Shown here piece by piece: positions 1-13,981 of a stretch of DNA of 64,000 nucleotides. This DNA is from Istiophorus platypterus (lineage: Eukaryota > Chordata > Actinopteri > Istiophoriformes > Istiophoridae), in NCBI GenBank assembly GCA_016859345.1, contig CM029115.1, positions 12,543,001 through 12,607,000 on the forward strand. The letters are read 5' to 3'. Positions within the stretch are counted from its first letter, which is position 1. Each line of letters opens with the position of its first letter. A program made the translations under genes and the position numbers. The notes beneath the pieces were generated by a model. The model did not search any database. It was not told the DNA's origin and was given only the letters and a program-made list of their open reading frames with translations.

Positions 1-1910
1 TAATTTAGAGTCTTCTGAGTACTAGCTAAGCCTCTTTCTTCATGGGTTTCTCATGTCAGCATGCCACCCCTGCCTGGCTTCACACAGAAAGTCTTCTCTC
101 ATCCTCTATCAGCTGACAGCCCAGTATCAGTATCAGTTGATATCTATCCAAATCCAAAGAAGTTTGGGTTTAGTTAAGCTTGTTGTTGGTGTATAATTAG
201 GGGAAACCAGGAAGCCCTAACATGCCTCCTGAGAACACAATTACCTTACGTTTCTTTTTACCTTAAACCTGCATTTACTGATGTTTTAACGCATCAGTTC
301 CGTGCAACAAGCTGTAAACAACACTTCTGTTGTCCTGAGGTCTCTGTCCCTCTTTGGGTTACTTGCATCACTAAAACAACACTGGGATTTCCAGCTGCAA
401 GCGGAAGAGGCAGGATGTTAACCACTACATAACCAGATCCATGAATGATGTATCGAGAACAGATAAAACGGTATTCACTGGTGAATAAATGTCAAAAATT
501 TAATCTTCAGTTGCAGATATCTTTCCAATTATTATATCAGTGATATGCATCCATACACAACCAGATGTATTATCCAATTATCCTACACACTCTCTCTCTC
601 TCTTTTTCTATCTCAATCTGTCCCTCTCACACTCACTCACTCAACTCTCAAGTCCCCCCAAAGTCTGAGTGATGATTTTGCCCCTTGACATTGAGTTACA
701 TAAGAGAATAACTGACCAAATCAACCTCATTTCCATAAATTAACTTGACTCAGAGGAATAGTACAAATTTCTACTGCCAATTAATCTGCCTCATTAATCT
801 TCTGCAGCTAATTAGAGACATCGCCAACACCTGTACCAGCTGATGATAGCTAACATTTCCTGCCTACAGTATCAATCACAAAAACAAAGGAGGACAACCA
901 TGAACCTGAAAAGAGTTTTCTGTGGGATTCTGGGAGACATAAGAAGCCGACTGCTGAGTGTACCGTGCCACTGCTGACACCACGTTTGTAATTTTTGATC
1001 ACCGAAGCGATTTTACTGCAGCTCTTGTTGCTGGGCCCGGAAAAGAACAACAGATGGGGACACCTGAGTCTCTCTCTTTAAAGCTGTTCTATGCAATTGG
1101 GCACTAAACTGCAGCCTCGGATTGCCTTCGGAGCCTGAGGGAGAAGGAGCATGAAGTCGGCTATGGTAGGGATAGATTGAGGGCTGTTTGTATGTGCACA
1201 AAAGCTCACAGAAATAGTGTCCTATATAGAGTCCTATATATACTCACACGGTACATCCAATATATATTCCAACGTGTTGTCTTATGTTATTGTGCTTGAA
1301 ACAGTATGGACTACACTCTATGCTTATCTAGGTCTATTTAACAAAGTTGCACAGGCAACAGTACAGTATGGCTCTGTTCAACTGTATGTGTAACTGTGAA
1401 TATCTTAGTGTTCTTTTTATATCCAGCCTTTCCTTCCTCTCCCATGCATTATGCATATCTGTCACCTGTGCTCTGTCTGAGTGACTAACTTTCTCTATCA
1501 AAAAATGTTCTGACCTATAGAGGACTCAGATCAAAACTGGTAGCACAGACACCCAAGTACACAAACAAACACAAATGGATGCCTACACAGTAATATTTTG
1601 ATGACCCTCAACCCCCTTCTTCAAAGCAATTTCTATTTTTATTTCTGCTTCAGTTGATTTTCACTGTGCCTCTCTGCTGGTTGTGCTAGCAGCAGTTCTT
1701 ATTTCATTTAGATATTTTTTGGTTCAGGACATTTTTTTTTCTTTTTGAGAAAGAATTAAATGTACCAGTAGTTGTTGCTTGACACAAAATGACAATTTCT
1801 ATTTTTTTTTCATCTTTCTGAATGAGGATTTTTTTACGCAAACAAATAATCAACCACCATATTAAAACCAGTTGCCAATTTTTATGTTGTATCTGAATGG
1901 TGTGTACATA

Positions 1911-1913
<3 letters not shown>
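1..1913. other. Noncoding stretch, nothing identified
   Basis: I see no coding exon, RNA gene or recognisable mobile element here. Short open frames are interrupted and look like background. A small CT-rich run lies near 590-605. The stretch is probably intergenic, or belongs to a large 5' intron of a neighbouring gene. Confidence 0.5.
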
Positions 1914-1979
<66 letters not shown>

Positions 1980-1996
1980 CATATACATACATACAT

Positions 1997-2061
<65 letters not shown>

Positions 2062-2066
2062 TACAT
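1914..2066. repeat. Compound microsatellite (AT)n-(ATAC)n-(AC)n
   Basis: About 50 bp of AT dinucleotides run into ATAC tetranucleotides and then about 45 bp of AC dinucleotides, ending with ATAC units. The graded order suggests stepwise slippage and mutation of one original array. Open frames across it, which translate to Ile-Tyr, His-Thr or Cys-Val runs, are artefacts. The length is likely to vary between individuals. Confidence 0.97.
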
Positions 2067-2163
2067 TGTGTACACTGATGAAATTTTTATACACAGTCCC
2101 TCATTTTTAAGATAAAAAAGTAATTGGGCAAACCCACATAACTATAAATATAATGATTGTTTT

Positions 2164-2412
2164 TAGTACTTGGATGAAAATCCTTTGCAGTCTGCCTGAA
2201 GTCTGGAACCCATGGACATCACCAAATGCTGAGTTTCCTCCCTTGAGATGCTTCTCCAGGTCTTTACTGAAGCTGCCTACAGCTCCTGCTTATTTGTGGG
2301 TCTTTCTGCCCTCAGTTTTGTCTTCATAATTTTCCATTTATTTGCCTTGACAGGCTCTTGAGTTGCTTTCGTATGTTTTCAGGCATTATCCATCTGTACT
2401 GTGAAATCTACT
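2164..2412 (-). pseudogene. Tc1/mariner transposase remnant, internally deleted
   Basis: Read on the minus strand, this gives recognisable Tc1-like transposase in one frame with two stops. It begins VQMDNA-stop-KHTKATQEP, continues VKANKWKI, then jumps to MKTKLRAERPTNKQEL, and after a second stop gives WRSISREETQHLVMSMG. The block that should join KWKI to KTKL, holding the SPDLNPIE catalytic motif, is missing. The DNDPKH motif around the second catalytic Asp is also damaged. No inverted termini were found. This is a dead fossil with no expected activity. The family assignment is from memory of fish Tc1 elements. Confidence 0.85.
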
Positions 2413-2785
2413 ATCTTCTATATATGATGTACTATGACAGAAACAGAAATTTTAAAAAATGGCCTGGAAACAATATAAATATTTGATTAAAATTATAAAC
2501 CATTATTAACACCTACAGGTACTGAAAGTGGTTTAACTTCAAAAGTCCACAGGCAACAGAAATCGCGAATAATATCTAATAAGCTACAAAGCACAGAATC
2601 TACCGTCTGACTTTGGAACATGAACCGTCCTGAAGTTTCTAAGCAGTCTATTTAACATTTAATCAACATACAGTGGTTTAGCAAGTATGGGAAGTGTTGA
2701 TCAAGGGCCAAAAGTCTGCACGAGAGCTAGTATTAGCATCAGCCAGTTGAGTATATAGTTTTGTTTCAATTTATTAATTGTTTGT

Positions 2786-2965
2786 TTGCAGCATTTTTGT
2801 CTTTACTTGATAGTTCACATTGGAGAGGCAGACAGGAAGCATGGGGAGAAAGAGAAGGGGTATCACAAGCAACAAAGGACCCTAGCCAGATTTGAACCAT
2901 GGTCATTGCAGTTATGTGGCAGGTGCTGTAACCATTCAGCTTCCACAGTATTGAAAGGTAACAAC
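2786..2965 (-). repeat. Diverged fish interspersed repeat, possibly tRNA-derived SINE
   Basis: The stretch has the layout of a common fish repeat: a purine-rich GACAGGAAG...GGGGAGA tract, then an AAAGGACCC block, then AGATTTGAACC. On the minus strand the last block reads GGTTCAAATCT, close to a tRNA B-box (GGTTCRANNCC). No clear A-box or target duplication is visible, so this is a remnant and the SINE label is tentative. Confidence 0.45.
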
Positions 2966-3639
2966 AATAGTAAGTCCCAGGTGAAAATGTGTTAATCAGT
3001 CACCAACTGCTCTGCTTACATCTAAACTTTGTAACGCACATAGTGAAAAAGTTTATGTGGCTGACACTTAGTTTGGTAACATATAACAGGCAATTATGCA
3101 GAAGAAGGTAAAAGCTTTTGTAAACATTGGACTAAGAGTGTGTATACAGCTGTCTCCTGGAGGCAGAATGTACCAGTGTAAACTTTCAGTTATGCATTCT
3201 GCACCAGCACTAGGTTGAACCAACACTATACTTTCACAAAATGTCCCTTCGTACTGCGAAAGGTTTAACGGAACAAGACAAAGTGAAAAGCTGATCAAAT
3301 CCTCATTGAGAGTTAAAATGCACATTTATATTTTTCTCTGTAGTTTATCATTAGTATGCAGATGATATACCTCTCCACAGCCCTATCAAAATAGATGCAT
3401 CTCTTTAGTAGAGACACTAGTTCATTTAAGGTGTTATCTTCTTATGAAACAGCTTTTTCTGTCATTTCATTATTACTGAGGTTACCTCTTCTTGTGCTGA
3501 TATAGAGTGATGTGGATTTTGTTTAGGTACTACAAGTATTGTGACAATGCTTTCATAAGTAACAATAGATAGTTTGTTTTAGTCAGTTAGTTTCATACAA
3601 TGTGGAGAAAAAAAAACCTGAATCTAATCAATCTTTGAT

Positions 3640-3945
3640 GAGACCAACTGTCTCTCTTAGACCTCTACACTTTTGCAGTTTTTCAAGATAATTGGCAGGT
3701 AGGTTGTGCCAAGCATCTTGGAGAACTTACCACAGATATTCTGTGGATTTAGTGGGTTTCGTTGTCTCCTGTCTCTTCACTTAATCCCAGACTTCTTTTC
3801 TCTGAAGATAGTTCTTTATGACTGTGGCTGCAGACTGAATTTGGGCCTGATCAGATATCTCCCTGATGGTACTGCATGATAGATAAAAATCAAAATATCA
3901 ACAGTGCCTAAAACCTTTGCTTGGTGCTGTATATACCTTTCACTT
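3640..3945 (-). pseudogene. Tc1-like transposase remnant of a second family, internally deleted
   Basis: The minus strand translates to a second, different Tc1-like transposase C-terminus: ATVIKNYLQRKE, then VWD-stop-VKRQ, PTKSTEYLW-stop-VLQDAW and NLPANYLEKLQKC. As in the remnant at 2.2 kb, the segment that should carry the SPDLN..E catalytic block between LQRKE and WD is gone. The right edge (ACAGTGCCTAAAACCTTTGC, ending near 3935) resembles the terminal repeat known for this family. In-frame stops and the deletion show it is non-functional. Confidence 0.82.
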
Positions 3946-6900
3946 ATACCACTCTCAACTTTGACCCAATCATACATCCATAAACATACACCAAGTTATA
4001 CATACGCTGAATGCCAAATCAAATCCTTCAGACATAAGTCATGATTAACTCTGTAGTGTTGGTAAGTTAAAGGAAAACAGTGCAGTTTCTTTTAACTTTC
4101 CCAAGTCTTTTTGCTGATAGAATTCCTTAGCTGTACTTGAGTTTGCAAAGAAACGTGATTGCTGCTAAATATGACATAGCATAGGACCAACCTGCGTTAA
4201 ATTATAGACAGAAAATATTATTACAAATGCTGTTTATCATAAGTTTAGACAGAAAAAATGCATTAAAAAAATCATCATGGTAAATATCATTTTACCCTTT
4301 TACTGTCTGGCTACACCAAATAAATCAAACATCATTAGCATTCTAGTATAGTTTTGTATAAACACTGCTTCAAATTGTTGATTCCGTGTTAGCCACAGTA
4401 CTGACTGCACCATCTGAGTTTCTTTTCCAGTTTTTGCCGCAGAGCTAAAAAAAAAAAACCAAAAAACATCTAAGTCAACCAGCGTTGCTCTATGGGCACA
4501 CACAGATAATTGGTAAATTCTCACAAGCTGTCACGATTTGTCGCTAGACTACCTTGTTCCCTCCTCAGGTCCTACCATCCCTAGTCTCGCTCTTCCTGTC
4601 TCAGCCCTTTTATTTTGGCCTCCATATCCTGCCACTCTACCTCCGCCCACCAGATGTCCTTCGACTCTCCTCCCTAGCCCAGTCACAACATTGCAAGATC
4701 CTCCTGCTCATCTGTCTCCTATTTTCAATCACCTGAGCTTGCCTGCCCACTCACACACCTGTTAGCAGTTTCCTCATCACCCCAGCCAGTATTTAAACCA
4801 GCCATTGCCACCAGCTTCTTGTCAGAATCTCCTCTTTTGGCTGTGTGTTTCCCTATGTGCCTGGTTTCTGTAGGCTGGTCTGCCTGCTAATCCATCTATC
4901 CATATACCTGTTTTTCTACAGTTCTTTCCCTGAATCTGCCTGCGTGTGCATCTGTGATTGGTCCTCACTGCCTCTGCAGCTGCCATCAGCTCCATAATAC
5001 AGGCCTCCGGCCATGAATACTGTATGTCAACAAATGAGATTCTGAAAACACTGCCGTTACAAGGCTCTCAGCATCTGCAACTGTTAAAACGTCAACGCAG
5101 TTGTTACACATCAAACCTGTTATAGTATGGTATAAGAAGGCTCGGGTGGGGTTTTCCATAAAGCCCCACGTGATTCTGGAGGACTTAACACATTCTATTT
5201 TTTTATGGTTTGCCAATATCTTAATTTGGCTGCAGCACGCTGGAAACACTCTCATAAAGACGGAAGACTTTCTTTTAAACAATGAGAATCTGTACTTGAT
5301 TCATGGTTTCATAATTTTCTCTATCTGGCCAATCACTCAGTTTTTTTTTCTTAGTCACAACAAACTGTGTGTGGGTTTTTTCCAAACTCTTTATCTCTTA
5401 ATTTATTTGGAGATAGCTGATGCAAACTAGAATGCAGAGCAGTGTGACATAAACGTGTTCGCATGGATGCTGGTAAAACACCTGTTAGAAAGGAAAAATC
5501 AAACAGCAGATCTTAACAGACTCCAGCTGCACTTCTAGGCCACTGAACAGCTCAGTCACTGCTGCTGGTATCATTGCACACAGAAACATGCCGGCTCACT
5601 CATTGAACCCACTTTCCAGCTCAGTTTTTCCCAGTGCACCACACTAAACCCCTCATCATCTAGTGCACTGGTGTGTGGCAGTGATTGGATAATGGCTCCT
5701 ATGTAAATACTTGAATATTTAGGCTGAAGTTTTTCTCCTTTATGCTGTAGTAGGTACTGCAGAAGTTAGCACACTGCCTTCTCAGAAGTAGTGTTTCCAG
5801 GACAACACAACACAATACAACCCATATTTTTTGTCAGCTCTTGAATAGAGGCCAGTGATCCTAGCTCTGGAGATGGCACATTTACATTCATTTCACAAAT
5901 GCTGCACAGCACTGAAGTATTAGTTGTGTTATAGGAGGTTTTGATTTGCATAATTTTGGATCCAAAATTGAATTGAACAACAAAAGAACTAAAGGTTACG
6001 CAAAATTTAGCAAAAATATTGGGAAACTATAGTTACCTGCTGTAAGTGAAAGACAGATGAAAGTCCCTTCATGCTTGTCTCTAATGGCCCTGGCCCATTT
6101 TCCTTTGAAGTCATGAAATTCTGCCCATGTACGTCTCCCTGTGACCTAGAGCAGGTCACAGGATTAATTGCCTTGGCATTCCTCGTGATCCCTCTTCCAC
6201 CTTAAGGTTCTTTAAGTATGGGCATCACACACCCAGATGGAAGAAGGAAGTGAGGGCAATTAGACATCAAGAAAGCTACAGTATGACGTTAGATGGCCTG
6301 TGCAGTCCAGATACATCAGAATTCTGCCCCATACAGGATATTGGATGGTTTGCCTGCTCATGTGTGAAAGCATAGGAGAGCTCTTGGGGTTTTAGGAGGA
6401 GATGCTTGATGATCCATATCTTGTAGACCTATAGTTTAGCCTGGCAGCAGCACTGATAAAAAAGGTATTTCTACCTGGGGCTGAATGTCCCTGACTCAAA
6501 ATACAAGACTAAGAGAGATCAGTAGAATCTATTGACTCATGTGTCTTGTTGGGAAAGAAACCAAACTCACAATAAAGTGAAGCCTCAACATGTTGGTTTT
6601 TTTGTTTGTTTTTTTTCATTATCAAAGTCCATGTTTACGGCTTAAGAGAAAAAAACAAATTGCATTAGTTCTTTAATCTAGGTGTGTTGCTGTGCAATTC
6701 GTTTTTCCATTAACTCTGGTTGATATGGATTAGGGCCCCTGAACTCAAATTCAGTGGTGCTAAAAGACAGACAGGATCCATTCAAAGATTATTAACAAAT
6801 GGTAATGTGCTGCATGCTTGTCTTAGAACAGCCCTGACCCTGATTTGAATATAGCTTGTCCACTACAACTGATCCTGATTCTGTGACTGTGACCTAGTGT

Positions 6901-8376
6901 CTTGCCTTCTGGCTCTGCTGCAGCATGTTCAATAATGCAGGGCTAGAAAGCAGCAGTGGTGTTGGTGGAGGGGGCATGAGTTAAGGGCCTTCTTCAATAC
7001 TTCACTTCTTTTTCAGCAAACAGAGCTAAAGGTGAAGGGATCAGGTAGGAAAAAGATCTTAACAAACTCAAAACAAAACATTGCATGCAGAAGCCTTGAT
7101 GTCTAAAAGATGTGGGTAGTATCAGGAAACTGAAAAAATGTTGTCCCTAAATCACCACAAGTGAATATTTCCCTCATGTGTTTTCTCCACAGTCCATTTG
7201 AGAGAGTCTGAAACGGTGCCTTCAAGGTCAAACCAACCGTGTAAATTTAATATGGTTAGAAAAAAAAAGTAATTTCCTCTCACCAGAGCATCTGAGATTT
7301 TGCTGGAGCTCACTGACCTCACAGCTGGACGGTGCACCAGAGGGATTTCGGGGGAAGAGTTCTAACACTGAGCGTAGCTTGATGTGCTCCAAACTGACCA
7401 GAGACCCATTGGGCCTAATCACTACCATTACATAGGATTTTCGCTGTGAATGATGTACTAATGGAATTCATAATCACCCTGATTAATGCTGTAGCAGGAG
7501 ACAACAAGTTTTGGGAAAAAAAAGACATCGTCAGCAAGTTTGTTTTGATGCAGTTAGTCTGTTCTAATGTTCTATGATTACAGTGGCTTGTTTTTTTGAA
7601 GAAAAAGAGATACCTCAGTTACCTTAGCTCAACAAAGCTACACCCCACTGGATTCATCTCATGAGACGAAAATTTCCATACTTTAAATGTTTAAATCCAG
7701 TCTATTCGTCTGCCCAGCATTCAATTTACAAGCTCCATTGGAAGAGGATTTTTACTTTCAAATGCAGATGACTTCCACCCAAAGCCACTATTCATGCTCC
7801 TTTGCCTATTCATCCATTCACTATTATTAAGTCCATTTCCATTCAGCTTATTATTATTATTTTATCATTATATATTTTTTCCTTTTTTAAATAAACTCAT
7901 TAAGTGTATCTTTTGTCGTGTGGTCTTCTGAGAGAGGACATAAAAGCAAGGATATTGTACCAGACAGTACTGTAGCACTTCAGGACTGCAGTCTGAACAA
8001 CACAATGTTTCAGTCCCAAGTGTGCCGCAGACACTCCCCAATGAAAATCCAATTTTATCAAATGAAAGAAAAAAAAGGGAACTTCAGTCTTACAGTCAGC
8101 AGTCGCAATTCAGCAACACTCATTTCAAAAAACAGAACTTCACACAAAGTGTTGGGGTCACTTAATTTGTGCATCACAGTAATGAAGTGATTTCATCTAT
8201 AAGCCTTTATCCCTCAGTGATTTTACTTAAAAAATGGCAAGATGAGGACAAAAGTGAACAGAAGTTTTAGATGTGATTTATTAGGGTATGACAGTGCTCA
8301 TGTGGTAGAAGGGAAGAAATTATCAAAATAAAGTTTCAATTCATTATTTTGAAATCAATTGAAATGTACCTACAGC
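3946..8376. other. Noncoding stretch, no gene recognised
   Basis: No exon or RNA gene is supported. The segment at about 4540-4870 is unusually C-rich and ends in a TATTTAAA-containing stretch. It resembles repeat-derived sequence, but I cannot assign it to a family. The rest is AT-rich single-copy-looking DNA with short homopolymers and a small ATT run near 7850. Confidence 0.45.
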
Positions 8377-8560
8377 CAGTGGTGGAAGAAATATTCAGAT
8401 TATTTACTTAGTCTAACAAATCTAACTGAAACTAAATAGCTTTTTTTTTTTTAATACAGTATACACACAGAACCAGCTCTTTAAATAACACAAATCCTCT
8501 ATAGATCCATAGAGTACCTTACAGTACTTGAATAAGTGTATTCTTTACTTTCCACCACTG
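8377..8560. mobile_element. hAT-like MITE (184 bp) with CAGTGGTGGA termini
   Basis: The element starts CAGTGGTGGAAGAAATATTC and ends in the reverse complement, TCCACCACTG. The ten terminal bases are perfectly inverted. The inner ends also match a widespread fish nonautonomous family containing tracts such as ACTTGAATAAGT. It has no coding capacity. The 8-bp target duplication expected of hAT elements is not clear in the flanks, so the insertion is old. Assignment to hAT rests on terminal sequence and general knowledge. Confidence 0.72.
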
Positions 8561-11500
8561 CCTGTATGGTATGGTATTTGCTGGAAATGGTATGAGTGTC
8601 TAAAAAAAACTGAAACAAAAATCTGCATTTCTGAGTCGAATCATTCAAAAGACTGAGCCTCCATTAAACCTACTCAATAAAATAATCTGAATCTCTGTGC
8701 ATGCGTCTTATGTGTATGCCATCATACTCTGACTTTCCTGCAGCATTTCTACAACACATATGTATCGATCTAATGACTCACCCGAGTGCAACATTGTGCA
8801 ATACATCGTGTGGTTGGATGGTTTCCTTTTTTTTTTTTTTTCCAATACAGTACATGCCCCTACCTACCTAGCCTTCTTTTGTTTTTATGCTTCTTTGATG
8901 CACTGTAAATTGCATTCCTGTGGGGACACACATGAACTACAGGTATCAAAGGTACTTTTCAGAATATACATATTACATATATTATCAAAAATTTGGAATT
9001 CTAAGTGGAGCATTTGATGTCAAGGTACAAAAGGTCAGGAGAGACTCTAGGGCACATAAATTATGAGCATACAAAGAGCACTGATTGCATCCACCCACCC
9101 TTTTCAACATGCCTCGGTGCTTGAGCTCATTTCTATAAAGAAGGGAAAAGCACAAGTGCAGTATGATGAGTCCAATGGTGCTATCTGCTGCTCACTGGGT
9201 TACACTGCACCTTACATCCTACTATTTGATGTTAGAAAGCACATGGGGAGGGAAAAATAAAGCAAACGTCTTCACAACATTTACTACAATCTTCACCTTT
9301 GTAATCAAATTTACACTGAGAGATTTGTTCTTCTTCAAATTTAATCTGAAGACTCATTAATTCAAAATACACATGTAGGATATTCTTTTATTCAGGGAGC
9401 TGCAGAGCTACAACTGTTACTCAGATAAAAAACCCTCCTCAAAAACCCTTGGCTGGAACAGCCCTGTTACTATATAATAGGATTCAAATGATAAGATTCA
9501 AATAATCTATAATTGTCTAATAATTTGTATCCATGGGCAATTTTCAGAGAGGGATCACTATAACTTTGTCATATCTTGTTCTTGAATGCTTTTCATAAAA
9601 GAGAACTTTATACTATAACACTGATTTTTAGAATTGTATTTATCATGTATTGTAATGTATTTTCTATGAAGATATACTAAGTTCAGACAAGGGGAATCTA
9701 TTTAAGCATGCATTGTTGGTTTAATCTGAAGGAAAAAAAGCCTTGTTTTGGGCCCATTAACTATACAGATAGTTCCACCTCCTGTTTAGACTTTATTTAT
9801 TACCTACAGCAGCTCTATTAAGTTGCATGTTGAACAACAAATGGGGCAGAAGAAATATCTTGTCTTGGATGAATCTACTGCATCCATCTGTCTTGTCTTT
9901 TAAATGCAATATCTTTTTGGTAGGTGATAAAGGCACTGGATTCAGTAATCTTCAGTATGGAACAGCACATTTCTCTGTGAGCAGGCTGACAAACATCTTA
10001 CTCAGTGGAGAGCATCAGTCCCTGGTGTATTATGACAGATACAGCCCTAAATAGTCGTATTTATTCCCTGTCCCTTCCCTCCTTTTTCTTCACACAATAT
10101 TTATGTCCTCTTACGTCTTACTACCTGAATGTGGGGGTGGTCCCATCCAATTTCCAGCCCCCAAAGAGATGAACAATATCCCTGTGGTGACATCCATCAC
10201 AGCATTGGCCCTTCAGAGACTAATCAGCTGAGGAAAAAACTGGGGAACCTGGAGGCGGCAGTGATCGATGATGTGCTGAGGTCAAAGTGACCAGCCAATC
10301 ATAGCTCAATAAGGCCTACACAGAGCAGGATCGTCGCAGGCCTGATGCTGTGTGGGTGAAAGAGAGGTTGTCACGGTGTAACAGGTTAATTTGTATGCGG
10401 TTAATCTCATGTTTGGACCTGCAGCAAGTGAAAATGGTGTCACCATCACACTTGAAGGCTTGTATCTGGCGGAGGAAGGAATGAAAACCGTTTTACCTAC
10501 ATTCACACAGCTGTCTGCTTCCCGCTGTTATTTGCCATGTAACCCACAGGGTGTCTATGATTTCCTTGTCCTGTCATTGTCTGTTCCGACACACCTATCA
10601 CAGCCTGCATGAGGAGGACTTAACATTTGCTATGAGGAGCTAGTGTCTTTGTCTACACCATGATAGCCTTCTTCTTAAAGTAATTTTTCAGGAACTGACA
10701 ATCATTTCTCTTTTCCACTTTTTTAGCGTTTATGTTGTTTGGCGGAAGTTTTCTTTACTTCAAAATTCTCCTGAGTCCCTTCCCCCTATCATTAATACTC
10801 TTGATAGTGTGCAGGGAGATGTAAGGTCCAGAGAAATTTGTTGTGCTTGTATTGCCTGCCTCAGGCTTCCCTGTAGGAAAAATGTAGGTACACAAAAAAA
10901 GTCAATATTGACCCGAGTCTCCTGCTTTGTCACCTTAGACCTTTGATCTTTGACCTGCTTTATACTTTGTTTGAATGGTAGCAAACCCTGATAACCGCCA
11001 AATTTAACTTTCTCAGGTGGTGTGCCTACCCTTTTATGTGGCTGGGCTGGGCTGACCTGCCATAAAGTAGGTATAAAGTAGGTGGTTATGGAAGGGAGTG
11101 CAGGAAGGACAACTAGATTATACAAAGAATAAGAACTTGTCACAAAAATATCTGTCACACAGAGACAGTACATCAAGTTGTTGCGTTTTCTGTGAATGCA
11201 TAAAGCAATCCTAGTAAATATCCCAAAAAATCCTTAATCAGTAAAAATCAGGTCTTTTTTAAATTTTACCTGAGTAATATTTAAATAGTGTTGTTAAGTG
11301 TATAACCCACCTTTACATCCTTTTTTTTATGCTATGGAGAATTTAATGGACTGTCAGAGATGTCTCATTGTCTGTCAGTTTTAAAAGCTTTGTGTTCAAA
11401 TATGCATATCAGTTATTTCAAAGTTGTTTGGTAGTATTAGAATTCTCAAAATGATGTCTTATTAAGAGTAATTGACTACAATTTCCACTTACTCATTATG

Positions 11501-13116
11501 ATTATGTCTAATTGTCACACGCTGTTTTGCTAGCATGCAGCATGCAAGTGCAAAATGTTTGTCTTTGACTTTTGACCCTGAGCAAATATGAATAGAATGA
11601 CTCATTCATTGAACCTGTCCCACATTCATATCCCTGGTGTTTCTCCTCCTCTCACACTGACACATAAATTACTGTGGGAGCAAATATTAGCATGGGAGCC
11701 AAAACCTTAGTGACGGTTAAAAAGGAGGTTTATGGGATTCTAACACCTCCTCATTTCCAGCAGCTTCTCTGCCCAGGGCATTGCTCCATGTGACGACAGC
11801 AGTATATCCAAAGAGGCTCTGAGGGGGTTGCAAATTTCTTTTGTCAGCAGAAATTTATTCGTGCATTATATGTTAAAGGTTGAGCTTCATCATATAGGAA
11901 AACTATTATGATTTGTCATGTATATCTGATAAAAGTGTGTCAAAATAATCTGAACATTCAGGACAGGCTGATTTGTTGTTACAAATAAACTGATCTATGA
12001 AACATTAAAACACTTCTTTTCTGCAGCTTTATGTTCTCGTATTCCTCTCATGTCTACTTGCTTTTTCTTTGCTTTCTGATGACAGCAGTTCTATATATTT
12101 CAGCACAGGGGATTATTGCAGCCTTTGATGATAGCAGATGAAGTATTTTCCATTGCTCTGGATCCTATCTTAGGAGAGAGAACAAGCTAGTGCTGTTCAA
12201 TCGACCTGTCAAAAAATATAAGCCTAACCATAGATAATCCTTGGGAGAATTCACCCCGCAAAAAAGTAGTGTTGGTGTTGTCCCTATATCAGAGACTTTT
12301 GCTGTTGTTCTCTCATATCCCCCTACTTTTCCACATGGAAAGAGGAGAGTAGAGGAGAGATGAGAAATAGAAGAACAAAATGAAGGGGCAAAAGACAAGT
12401 GCTTTTGAGATCCATTTTTTAAACTAACATACCAGATGTCCTTTTTGCCTGTTTTTTGCCTAGGGTGAGATAATTTCACTTTGCAAAGCTTGTTTCAAAA
12501 AACTCCACAGTTCTATAATCCATGAAAATTTCTCAAAACTGGACCCATCATCAAATGCTACCATCCATTTGAGCTCCTTCCTCACTCCGTTTTGAAAAAT
12601 GTGTGCAGGAGCCTCTCAACAGAGTGAAATTACTCCCCTGGGAGAGCAGAGAAAAAGTAGTCAGCCGAAGAATGTCACCTGGATTATACCCACTGTCCCC
12701 CCATTTGTCTTGACTCTACTGCAAAGTACAGAAACAACTTACAGAAATGTCTTTTTTTCACTAAACTGTTGTTGCTGATGCTGTTTTTCATTATGTTTTA
12801 TGTCATGTAGAGAAACAATCTTGTAGTCTTAAGGGCTGTTGTGTCAAAAGTCCTTGTCCATGCTCTCAGTTCCACTAACAATTTAGCAGTGTCTGGAAAT
12901 AGCTCTCTTGGCAACTTTTTACAGTTACTTTTACAGTAACTCAAGCCTTTTCCTCTGGAACCTTAATAGGAAAACAGGTTACCAGTGTCCTTTTTGATTG
13001 TTTACTTTTTGTAACAACAGAAAATGTTTCCCTTTATGTACACAACATTACAATAATTCCTTGTATTATTTCCCATGGAAGGATACAAAATAAAAATGCA
13101 AAGGGGATGTTCCAGA

Positions 13117-13142
13117 AATGAGAGAGAAAGAGAGAGAGAGAG
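13117..13142. repeat. GA-rich microsatellite
   Basis: A short imperfect GAGA run, interrupted once by AAAG. Confidence 0.85.
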
Positions 13143-13893
13143 CAAAAGTGTTTTTGTGGCAGAATAAGTCTGATATTTTATAAAAAGTCACATTGTGCCC
13201 AAGGAGTGTGACGGAGAGTCATTACATCCACAGAGGAAGCAAGAGAGGTTCTCTTTCTGAATTCTGCAATTATTTTGACTAAGTCGCTTCCTCAGGGTAA
13301 CATTTGGTATTTAATGTGAACATGTCACCACATTTTCCAGGCTGGTTCTTGTTTGTTCTGGACTTCATTCTTCATTCACGACCCCCCTTTTTTTTTTGAC
13401 TTATTTATTTTTTTTTAATGTGTGTTTCTTACACTCTTATGATAATGGGCTACAGTTTTTAGAGCAATTAGCTGATCATTAGATTGGAGCATATTTTTAT
13501 ACATGATATACACTGTACCTACGTTAGTATCAACATATTCAAACAAGGTCGGTCTTTCATGTTAATTTCAGAAAAATAGAGAGTTGGGTAAGACTTTACA
13601 CTAGTGCCCAGTGACTGAATACACACGTGTCATTTCTGCGTGATGGGCGTTACTGTGAAGTCAAATTCTGTCATCGCTAATAAAACTACACAGCTGAATC
13701 CACATGGCCTTTATGAGCTGTGCTTGCGTCACGGTTTAACTATACTCCTGTGTGCCGTGTGCATGGATGAGAAAAACGGCAAGTTTATTTTATTCTTAAT
13801 AAACACTGCACATTTACATACTATATGTTCACAGCTTTAAACATACCACATTACAGCAAAATATTAGCCATGCAAAGTCTACTTTGTTTGATA

Positions 13894-13911
13894 GGTGTGT
13901 GTGTGCGTGTG

Positions 13912-13979
<68 letters not shown>
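13894..13979. repeat. (GT)n microsatellite, about 86 bp
   Basis: A long GT array with two GC interruptions at its left end. It is followed by alternating purine-pyrimidine sequence (GCTTGCGCACGCATGC), so the whole tract could adopt Z-form DNA. Confidence 0.97.

Positions 13980-13981
<2 letters not shown>

Noticed and set aside
908..990. A possible small exon with a good ATG context (MNLKRVFCGILGDIRS...) after an AG acceptor-like site.
   Set aside because: Only about 25 codons before a stop, no homology I recognise and no partner exon.
1872..2115. Open frames of Ile-Tyr, His-Thr or Cys-Val repeats.
   Set aside because: Pure translation of the compound microsatellite in several frames on both strands.
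6141..6159. Everted nuclear-receptor half-sites GTGACCT-agagc-AGGTCAC.
   Set aside because: A 7-bp inverted pair at short spacing is expected several times in 64 kb; no other evidence for a regulatory site.
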